A stretch of DNA of 59,568 bases from assembly GCA_024743405.1 (NCBI GenBank), contig JANSWP010000038.1:1-59568 (forward strand). The letters run 5' to 3'. Shown here piece by piece: positions 29,006 to 35,374 of this stretch (within the stretch, counting starts at the first letter, position 1; the number at the start of each line of letters is the position of its first letter). The notes under the pieces were generated by a model that was given only the letters and a program-made list of their open reading frames with translations, searched no databases and had not been told where the DNA came from. The translations under genes and the position numbers were made by a program. Origin of the DNA: Bacteroidota bacterium (GTDB lineage: Bacteria > Bacteroidota > Bacteroidia > Chitinophagales > Saprospiraceae).

Positions 29006-30979
29006 ATGAAAACCAAGTTGTACTTATTATTAATATTTATTGCACTATCTTTTAGCAGTCAAAATTTAGCTGGTCAAACTAATCAAAAGTATTTTGATTG
29101 GGAGGCTTACAATAAAGAGTCAACTTCTTTAGACGATCTTCAGTTCTCACCAGACGGAAAATACCTATTCTATACTACAAAAAATGCAGATTTTGAAACC
29201 AATAAATGGGATAGAAAATATCGGTTAATGAATTTGTTAACCAAGGAGGATTCTATTTTGAAATTTGATCAAAAAGATGTTAGAAGAATTAAATGGTCTC
29301 CTTCTGGTAAGTACATGTCGTTCATTGCTTCCGTAGACGGAAAATCTCAAATACACATTAAAGGTTTCCCGACTGGCCCAACAAAAGTAATAAGCAATCA
29401 TTCCTCAAATATTTCGAACTTTTATTGGAGTCATGATGAATCTAAAATTACTTTTGTCGCCAAAGACCTACCTTCTGCAAAAAAGGAATCAGAAAAATTT
29501 ATTACTGCGTATGAAGTAGGTCCTCAAGGTTATTTGGTTGAAGGGGAGCCTGTGTCAACTCACTTATATTTATTGGATCTAATCAATAAATCAGAAACTA
29601 GATTAACAGAAGGATCCTGGACTATTAATTCCGAAATAAGCTGGTCGTTAGATGATGAGAAACTAGTATTTACTAAAAAAGCTGATGCTTATTCCTCTCG
29701 CTGGAACAATTCTGAGATTGTATATTTTGATTTAATGACTAAATCCTTGTTACCATTTTCTAATAATACAAAATTTGAATTTGGGCCCGAATTTACGCCA
29801 AAGAATAATCACCTTTTATATTGGACCGCAACAGATGGAAACCCGGCAGGCTTAACAGACATAATTATTAAAGATGAGGATGAATCAACCATTAATCTTA
29901 CTTCAACTTTAGATAGAAATATAAAGTCCTTTGATTGGCTTGAGTCTCAAAATGGAATTCTCGCCTATGGCCCAGATGGTACTACGGACGGCGTTTGGGT
30001 TATTTCTTTTGAAGGCAAAATAAAGAAAACACCTCTCAGTAATAAATTTGTTATAAGAGATCTGGTTATAAATAAAGATGGAAATATAGCTCTACTCGCA
30101 TCAGCTGGAAATCAACCTCGAGAGATTTTCTATCTCGATGATTACACAGCCGAACCTGTTCAACTGACTCACTATAATGAAGCATTCAAAAAAATGAAAT
30201 TGGGTCAAGTAGAGTCTATCGAATGGGAGACGGATCTAAATATTACAACAAATGGCATCGTGACATACCCTCCAAATTTTTCAGCCGAGAATAAATACCC
30301 CTTAGTAATATATATCCATGGAGGTCCAACAGCTTCCTCATTGGAATGGTTTAACGCTAGAAGTCAAGAAATGGCAAGAAATGGATGGATCGTTTTTCAA
30401 CCCAACTATAGAGGTAGTAACAATCTTGGAGATGCTTTCCAGGAGGCTATCATGAATGATGGTGGCGAAGGGCCTGGTAAAGATGTAATGGCAGGAATTG
30501 AAGCACTTAAGTCACGAGGATATATTGATGAGACCAAAATTTCCGTTTCAGGCTGGTCTTATGGAGGATACATGACAGCTTGGTTAATAGGAAGGTATCC
30601 AGATGTTTGGAAAGCAGCCGTAGCTGGAGCTGCACCTGTAGACTATACGGATATGACCAGTCTTTCAAGGATGAATATGACCCTGCGCCATGCAATTACA
30701 AATTCTCCCTGGGTTGGAGATAATTATCAAATACACTATGACATGTCTCCATTAAAGAACCTATCCAAAATTAAAACACCAACGCTAATTATGTCCAAAG
30801 TCGAAGATCAGGTAGTTACGGTTACAGGTTCATACAAATTGTATCATGCTTTGATTGCTAATAATATTCCTGTAAAATTTATTGCATATCCAGGTGGAGG
30901 TCATTCCCCTTCAGATCCGGTAAATAGGAAAGATGTTTTTGATCGATGGGTTGCCTGGTTAAAAATATATTTAGACTAA
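29006..30979 (+). CDS. S9-family prolyl oligopeptidase-like secreted peptidase
   Basis: 657 residues with a signal peptide ending around residue 23 (NLAGQ). An N-terminal beta-propeller of TolB/WD40-like strands (LQFSPDGKYLFYT, IKWSPSGKYMSFI) is followed by the alpha/beta-hydrolase domain. The catalytic triad is visible: Ser518 in SGWSYGGYM, Asp601 in VEDQVV, His633 in GGGHSPS. It resembles dipeptidyl/acylaminoacyl peptidases and probably clips peptides in the periplasm or outside. It is the first gene of the accessory patch between the two RND genes. A stem-loop follows. Confidence 0.9.
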   Translation: MKTKLYLLLIFIALSFSSQNLAGQTNQKYFDWEAYNKESTSLDDLQFSPDGKYLFYTTKNADFETNKWDRKYRLMNLLTKEDSILKFDQKDVRRIKWSPSGKYMSFIASVDGKSQIHIKGFPTGPTKVISNHSSNISNFYWSHDESKITFVAKDLPSAKKESEKFITAYEVGPQGYLVEGEPVSTHLYLLDLINKSETRLTEGSWTINSEISWSLDDEKLVFTKKADAYSSRWNNSEIVYFDLMTKSLLPFSNNTKFEFGPEFTPKNNHLLYWTATDGNPAGLTDIIIKDEDESTINLTSTLDRNIKSFDWLESQNGILAYGPDGTTDGVWVISFEGKIKKTPLSNKFVIRDLVINKDGNIALLASAGNQPREIFYLDDYTAEPVQLTHYNEAFKKMKLGQVESIEWETDLNITTNGIVTYPPNFSAENKYPLVIYIHGGPTASSLEWFNARSQEMARNGWIVFQPNYRGSNNLGDAFQEAIMNDGGEGPGKDVMAGIEALKSRGYIDETKISVSGWSYGGYMTAWLIGRYPDVWKAAVAGAAPVDYTDMTSLSRMNMTLRHAITNSPWVGDNYQIHYDMSPLKNLSKIKTPTLIMSKVEDQVVTVTGSYKLYHALIANNIPVKFIAYPGGGHSPSDPVNRKDVFDRWVAWLKIYLD

Positions 30980-30996
30980 AAAGGACTACTAATTAT

Positions 30997-31041
30997 TGCT
31001 AAACGCTAGTAGCTATTAGGCACAGCTAGTAGCATTTAGCA
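30997..31041. terminator. Stem-loop after S9 peptidase gene
   Basis: 17-base arms TGCTAAACGCTAGTAGC (30997-31013) and GCTAGTAGCATTTAGCA (31025-31041) pair at 15 positions with an 11-base loop. The arms also share GCTAGTAGC directly. There is no T run, so it may act as an RNA 3' end structure rather than a classical terminator. Confidence 0.6.
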
Positions 31042-31064
31042 GAACCGTTACATCAAATAAATAA

Positions 31065-31202
31065 ATGAGAAACAATATACTTGATGAAGTTGAAAAATAT
31101 AAGGGATCTCGTACTTGTCCTGAATGCGGACATCAATTTTCGTCCGAGCAGAGTCTCTCGAAACGAGGGAAGGCAAAGTGTGAGGAATCTGCGACTAAGT
31201 AA
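31065..31202 (+). pseudogene. Truncated duplicate of the zinc-ribbon gene at 32795
   Basis: A 45-codon frame starts MRNNILDEVEKYKGSRTC and continues PECGHQF. Over the first 27 codons, and in the bases just before the start, it is nearly identical to the gene at 32795. After codon 26 the similarity stops at the boundary of a large inverted repeat (31141-31263), and the frame runs out inside that repeat. One CxxC pair is kept; the second pair and both membrane helices are lost. Most simply, a tandem duplicate interrupted or replaced by the hairpin element. A functional 45-residue peptide cannot be excluded. Confidence 0.7.
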
Positions 31203-31263
31203 TCATAATCGCAGAGTCCCCACTCAATATCGCCGTACAAAACGGGAGACTCTGCTTGGACAG
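31141..31263. repeat. Large branched inverted-repeat element
   Basis: The outer arms CGTCCGAGCAGAGTCTCTCG (31141-31160) and the stretch at 31243-31263 (CGGGAGACTCTGCTTGGACAG) pair at about 17 of 20 positions. Nested inside is a second stem, GGAATCTGCGA against TCGCAGAGTCC (about 31183-31219). It sits exactly where the truncated zinc-ribbon copy loses similarity to its parent, which suggests a small inserted element of the MITE type. No coding capacity of its own. Confidence 0.65.
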
Positions 31264-31309
31264 AGTCCGTTTAAGTTTAAAAAACTTAACGAGCAAGAAT
31301 GCGAAAAAT

Positions 31310-31363
31310 GATAACTTGGAGATTAAAATATATCAGGATGATCGGTGATTTTCCCAAGTTATC
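31310..31363. repeat. Repeat family C copy 2
   Basis: Exact 10-base arms GATAACTTGG (31310-31319) and CCAAGTTATC (31354-31363) enclose a segment (ATATATCAGGATGATCGGTG) similar to the one at 28904-28976. It lies just before the DUF4932-like gene. Confidence 0.5.
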
Positions 31364-31415
31364 TTCAAACTAAAAATAAAGAAGGAATTTTTAAAAAAAA
31401 ATTACACCAATACAT

Positions 31416-32501
31416 ATGATTAGTAAATTAATACTGACCAATTTTTTTATTCTTTTGGGAATACAAATGTCCTTAGGTCAACATAGTGCTTCTTTTAGTT
31501 CTGAGTATAGAAATATGATGGAGGATTCCGTAGCATTCGAAATACCTGAAGTCTGTGAGCTTTTTCATGTCGTGGCGGCCTTAACTCCTTTTGGCAAAGG
31601 AAATACAGAAATAATCGACAAGTCTACAGAATATTACAGGGAAGTGATGACCTATTTCGAGCTTCATCAGAATCATAAAGTAATCAACAGGATTCAAAAA
31701 GAGCTACGTAGAAATCGGTATAATCGAATGAAAATGGATGCTTGTGGATTTTTTTTTAATAAGGAGGGAAGCATAATGAAAGATGTAGCTTACCCTACAT
31801 TGAGTTTTGAATCAAAAAACTGGTTAGAAAAATATATTGGTGAGCTTGAAGATTTTTCCAAAAAATCTGATTTTAGAAAGTTTTATGAAAACCACAAAGA
31901 ATATTATGAGCGGCAAATTCAGTTGCAAAAGGAGCAGCTTGCAGTGAAAGATCAGTGGAGGTGGTTAGAAACCAAGTTTGATAATCATTATAATTCGTAC
32001 CGTATAACTTTCTCCCCTCTGGTTTACGGCTCTCACTCTGCCAACTATTTTAAAGATGGTAATTTTAGTCAATCCGTTATGTTCATAGGACCACCATATA
32101 TAACCACCAAGTACACAGAAAAGCAATTGGAAGGATTAGCTGGCAGAATGGTGTTTACGGAAATAGACCATAACTATATAAACCCTTTAAGTGAAAAGCA
32201 CCAAGAGGAAATTAAACATTTGTTTTCAGATATAGATAAATGGAATAGTTTGAAATATAAAGACTACTCTAGTGCGATATCCACATTCAATGAGTACATG
32301 ACTTATGCATTTTATTCGCTTTATGTTTTAGACAATTACGATAATGAAGATAGCGAATTGATAATAAATCGATGTGAGGAGGTGATGAACACCCGTGGTT
32401 TTATACGCTATTCAGAGTTTAATCAAAGTTTAATTGGTTATTATTCTGAAAATAAAGATGCAAACGGTGAAAAGCTCTATGAGTATATATTAAATAAGTG
32501 A
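31416..32501 (+). CDS. DUF4932-like secreted protein, probably inactive metallopeptidase relative
   Basis: 361 residues with a signal peptide to about residue 21 (QMSLGQ). No strong motif, but the overall pattern resembles DUF4932 proteins of Bacteroidota: a helical middle (EKYIGELEDFSKKSDFRKFYENH), a strand region, then a helix with VFTEIDHNYINP at 246-257 where an HExxH-like site is expected. Here the first position is Thr248, with Glu249 and His252 kept, so the zinc site looks incomplete. The family assignment is tentative. Its TGA stop falls inside the arm of a family A repeat that starts at 32495. Confidence 0.5.
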   Translation: MISKLILTNFFILLGIQMSLGQHSASFSSEYRNMMEDSVAFEIPEVCELFHVVAALTPFGKGNTEIIDKSTEYYREVMTYFELHQNHKVINRIQKELRRNRYNRMKMDACGFFFNKEGSIMKDVAYPTLSFESKNWLEKYIGELEDFSKKSDFRKFYENHKEYYERQIQLQKEQLAVKDQWRWLETKFDNHYNSYRITFSPLVYGSHSANYFKDGNFSQSVMFIGPPYITTKYTEKQLEGLAGRMVFTEIDHNYINPLSEKHQEEIKHLFSDIDKWNSLKYKDYSSAISTFNEYMTYAFYSLYVLDNYDNEDSELIINRCEEVMNTRGFIRYSEFNQSLIGYYSENKDANGEKLYEYILNK

Positions 32502-32686
32502 GCAATGTTATCTGTAGCAAATTTTAGTTTCATTTTTCCACTCACTGCGTTAAAAATACTTTTGGCTATGCCTTTGTGCCACTGGCACAAGCCAGCCCAG
32601 AGAGCTAAGGCTATGACTGTGTTTTTTGCCTTGTGAGAGAAAAAAATAATTCAAAAATTTATTCTAAACTTAATATTGCTCGCTTA
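32495..32686. repeat. Dispersed intergenic repeat, core family A copy 3 (reverse)
   Basis: Arms TAAGTGAGCAATGTTA (32495-32510) and TAATATTGCTCGCTTA (32671-32686) pair at 14 of 16 positions. The right half is an inverted copy of 3496-3565. The core is present in reverse, but its loop is enlarged by about 36 bases containing another hairpin (TTGTGCC-ACT-GGCACAA, 32574-32590) and a repeated GGCTATG. The arm includes the stop codon of the upstream gene. Confidence 0.7.
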
Positions 32687-32794
32687 CTTATCAGAATTAA
32701 AGAAATAAACTTTTACTAACACTATATATGAAATCATAGCTCCCAATGGGGCGCTTCGTTTCTTATACTAATGGTTAGTTAAACAAATAAATAA

Positions 32795-33130
32795 ATGAGA
32801 AACGATATACTTGATGAAGGCATAAAATATACAGGATCTCGTACTTGTCCTGAATGCGGGCATCAATTTCCTCTTGAGAAATTTGTGAAGCGATATATAA
32901 TGGCATACGGCTTATCAAAATGGTCTTGTCAAGGTTGTGGTGAATTAATAAAATGCAATTTCATTACGGTTCAAATTACGTCCTTAGCTGGTCTGGTGGT
33001 TTCTGGGGTATTATTTGCCGTTATGACGGCTTACGTTGACTTGGGTTTCTTCAACTTTATTTTCTTGCTTCCGGGGTGTGCGCTCTTTTTGCTGGCGTTT
33101 TATTATGTGAAATTTGAGAAATATGAATAA
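32795..33130 (+). CDS. Small zinc-ribbon membrane protein
   Basis: 111 residues. The N-terminal half has two Cys pairs (TCPECGHQF at 17-25 and CQGCG near 45-49), a zinc-ribbon-like arrangement. The C-terminal half has two hydrophobic helices (VTSLAG-type segment about 57-78 and NFIFLLPGCALFLLAFYYV about 84-103). The zinc part is predicted on the cytoplasmic side. No function is known to me. Its start region is duplicated at 31065. It is followed immediately by a family A repeat. Confidence 0.75.
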   Translation: MRNDILDEGIKYTGSRTCPECGHQFPLEKFVKRYIMAYGLSKWSCQGCGELIKCNFITVQITSLAGLVVSGVLFAVMTAYVDLGFFNFIFLLPGCALFLLAFYYVKFEKYE

Positions 33131-33145
33131 CTGAGGTGTAAGTTA

Positions 33146-33306
33146 GGGAGGAGGAAATAAATAAACTACCCAAATTTTAGGAAGTTAAATTTTTCTTCAG
33201 ACGAGGCAAAAAACGCAGACATACCCAAAGGTATGGCGAGTATTTTTAACGATGCATAAAGGAAAAATAAAAAGTAAAATGGGTAGGTTATATTTTTCCT
33301 CCTCCC
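33146..33306. repeat. Dispersed intergenic repeat, core family A copy 4
   Basis: 27-base arms at 33146-33172 (starting GGGAGGAGGAAA, ending ACTACCCA) and 33280-33306 pair at 24 of 27 positions. The core at 33203-33251 contains CATACC-CAAA-GGTATG and is nearly identical to the copy at 3552-3600. The arms differ completely from those of copies 1 and 3, although the core is the same. Confidence 0.75.
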
Positions 33307-33347
33307 TTAATTAATTGAAAAATTTGGTTTGAGCTAAAAGTAAGAAA

Positions 33348-33776
33348 ATGGAAGTATCAACATTTCTAACATTTGTAGGTGATCAATGCGGAAAGGCAGA
33401 AGAAGCGATAAATTTTTACATTGCTATCTTTCCAAATTCGGAAATCAAAAGCATAACAAAATACGAAGAAGGAGAGGCGGGAGGAACACCGGAGCTTATC
33501 AAATATGGCGTATTTACATTAAATGATGTTGAATACAGGGTTTCCGAAAGTAATTATAATCACGCTTGGTCATTTACACCGGGGGTATCAATGTTCGTTG
33601 AATGTGACTCAGAAAAGGAGATTCAGATTTTATTTGAAGCACTTTCTTCAAATGGAGGGCAGGTTATGGTTCCTCTTGACAACTACGGCGGTGAAGGGGA
33701 TTATGGCTTTGGTAAAAAATTCGGATGGTGTGAAGACAAATATGGTATTTCATGGCAACTTAACCTTTCAGAATAA
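33348..33776 (+). CDS. VOC-family (PhnB-like) protein
   Basis: 142 residues, one PhnB-type VOC domain: FLTFVGDQCGKAEEAINFYIAIFPNSEI at the start, a central FTPGVSMFVEC strand and GWCEDKYGISWQL at the end. Family members are dimeric glyoxalase/bleomycin-resistance-fold proteins, in this subgroup mostly without known activity. It is followed after 24 bases by the DUF2200 gene, so the two are probably co-transcribed. Confidence 0.9.
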   Translation: MEVSTFLTFVGDQCGKAEEAINFYIAIFPNSEIKSITKYEEGEAGGTPELIKYGVFTLNDVEYRVSESNYNHAWSFTPGVSMFVECDSEKEIQILFEALSSNGGQVMVPLDNYGGEGDYGFGKKFGWCEDKYGISWQLNLSE

Positions 33777-33800
33777 TTACATCATAAAAAACCTAATAAA

Positions 33801-34172
33801 ATGAAAGTTACACCTGAAAAAAATGAAAAACTTGGCAAGATGATATTCGCCAATATTTATCCTCTTTACTGGAATAGATTGGAGAAGCATGGTAGAACCA
33901 AAGCCGAATTTCACCAAGTAATAGAATGGTTAACCGGATTTGATGAAGATAGATTGCAAGCGCTTATTGAAGAGAAGGTAACCTTTAAAACATTCTTTGA
34001 AAGAGCAGAATTACATCCAAATGCGCACCTTATTAAAGGAGTCGTTTGTGGTTATCGAATAGAAGAAATAGAAGATGAATTTGAATTGTATAGAGATTGT
34101 AGACGTATGGAAAAACTCATAGATGAGCTAGCAAGAGGTCGTAAAATGGAGAAAATTTTACGTAAGGGATGA
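33801..34172 (+). CDS. DUF2200 family protein
   Basis: 123 residues, full length. Typical features are FANIYPLYWNRLEKHGRTKAE near residue 15, VIEWLTGFD, and ICG-type VVCGYRIEEIED followed by KLIDELARGRKMEKILR at the end. Soluble cytoplasmic protein of unknown function. It lies between the VOC gene and the serine hydrolase gene in the same direction. Confidence 0.88.
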   Translation: MKVTPEKNEKLGKMIFANIYPLYWNRLEKHGRTKAEFHQVIEWLTGFDEDRLQALIEEKVTFKTFFERAELHPNAHLIKGVVCGYRIEEIEDEFELYRDCRRMEKLIDELARGRKMEKILRKG

Positions 34173-34231
34173 TTAGCGATTATATTTATGAGAGACCATT
34201 GTGAGCAATTAAAAAAATCACTGTTCTGAAT

Positions 34232-35266
34232 ATGACTAAGAATAAAACAAGACGAATTTTTGGGATAGTGCTTATAGTCGCATCTATATGCTCCTTATAC
34301 TTTGTGCCATGGTTATTGGTTAAGGCATGGATACTTCCTTTACCGGATACGATTCAGGAACAGGCAAATGAAGCCATTGGTCATGGATTTGATGGAATGA
34401 TTGTTTATGTTGATCAGGCTGGCCAATCACCTCAGTTTTTTGCTTCCGGTTGGCATAATCGAGAATCTAAGATACCTGCCAAACCTAAAGCACTATTTAA
34501 GATTGCCAGCATTAGTAAGTTATATGATGTTGTTGCGGTTACCAAATTGGTCAATGATGGACGGCTTTCTTTGGATAAAACAATCGCTGATTATTTACCG
34601 GAACTTGTAGGAAGAATCGAAAACGCAGACAAAATCACTTTGAGATTGATGATACAGCATAGAAGTGGCATTCCCAATTTTACGGATGCTCCGAATTTTT
34701 GGGCAGCCCCTACAGAGACCTATGAAGAAAGTCTTGCATTGGTTTTGGACAAGTCCGCCAATTTTGAGCCTGGTGAAGATTATGAATATTGTAATACGAA
34801 TTATCTTTTAATCAATGAGATAATGGATGATGCGTTGGGCTATGGCAACTTTCAATTCATTCAAGAAGAAGTCCTAACGCCGCTAAATCTTAAGAATACT
34901 TTTCCTTCGCTCAAAGAAGTGAATATAGAGGAAGTGATGAGTGGATATCATGTAGGACATCCCTTTGATTTGAAGGAAAACGATTATGGTATGCATGCCA
35001 CAGCAGAAGACGTGGGTACTTTTCTTAGGGCATTGAATGATGGGTCATTGTTCGAGCCGGGAGAACAGGAAATATATGCTTCCATTTATGAGTACGAACA
35101 TTCCGGTTGGGTTCCGGGATATCAGAGTTTTGCAAAATATCATAAAGACCTTGACGCTGTCTTTATTGAATTTTACAGTACCACTGATCCTAAATTGTAC
35201 AATTGGAACTTGTCAGAAATTATCAATAATAGAATTGTTAAAATACTGAAAAAGCAAAAAGGCTAA
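34232..35266 (+). CDS. Serine beta-lactamase-like (class C/EstB-type) hydrolase
   Basis: 344 residues with an N-terminal hydrophobic segment (about 10-32), either an anchor or an uncleaved signal. Beta-lactamase/DD-peptidase fold motifs: Ser93-x-x-Lys96 (SISK), Tyr186-x-Asn188 (YCN) and a late HSGWVPGY in place of KTG. These families include esterases, peptidases and beta-lactamases; this branch is usually called serine hydrolase and resistance should not be assumed. It ends the VOC-DUF2200 group. A hairpin follows. Confidence 0.88.
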   Translation: MTKNKTRRIFGIVLIVASICSLYFVPWLLVKAWILPLPDTIQEQANEAIGHGFDGMIVYVDQAGQSPQFFASGWHNRESKIPAKPKALFKIASISKLYDVVAVTKLVNDGRLSLDKTIADYLPELVGRIENADKITLRLMIQHRSGIPNFTDAPNFWAAPTETYEESLALVLDKSANFEPGEDYEYCNTNYLLINEIMDDALGYGNFQFIQEEVLTPLNLKNTFPSLKEVNIEEVMSGYHVGHPFDLKENDYGMHATAEDVGTFLRALNDGSLFEPGEQEIYASIYEYEHSGWVPGYQSFAKYHKDLDAVFIEFYSTTDPKLYNWNLSEIINNRIVKILKKQKG

Positions 35267-35275
35267 TACCAAATT

Positions 35276-35313
35276 GCAAACGACCTAGCCGCGTTTAGCT
35301 CTAGATCGTTTGC
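35276..35313. terminator. Stem-loop before the RND-ABC gene
   Basis: GCAAACGACCTAG (35276-35288) pairs with CTAGATCGTTTGC (35301-35313) at 12 of 13 positions, with a 12-base loop. It lies between the hydrolase stop and the fusion gene start and probably separates the two transcripts. It has no T run. Confidence 0.6.
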
Positions 35314-35374
35314 ACCGAGCATTCAGATAATCTTAATTCCGTCAACTAAATAAACTTGGCGACCACATTGTAAC

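Noticed and set aside
31081-31311. 76-codon forward frame over the truncated zinc-ribbon copy
   Set aside because: It is a shifted frame of the duplicated gene and then reads through the inverted repeat; Arg-rich composition comes from the repeat.
34232-35266. Calling the serine hydrolase a beta-lactamase resistance gene
   Set aside because: SxxK and YxN are shared by esterases and peptidases of the fold, and the third motif is not KTG.
29006-35266. The accessory patch as a defence island or integrated element
   Set aside because: No integrase, nuclease, methylase or attachment-site pair was recognised; only duplication and repeats support insertion.
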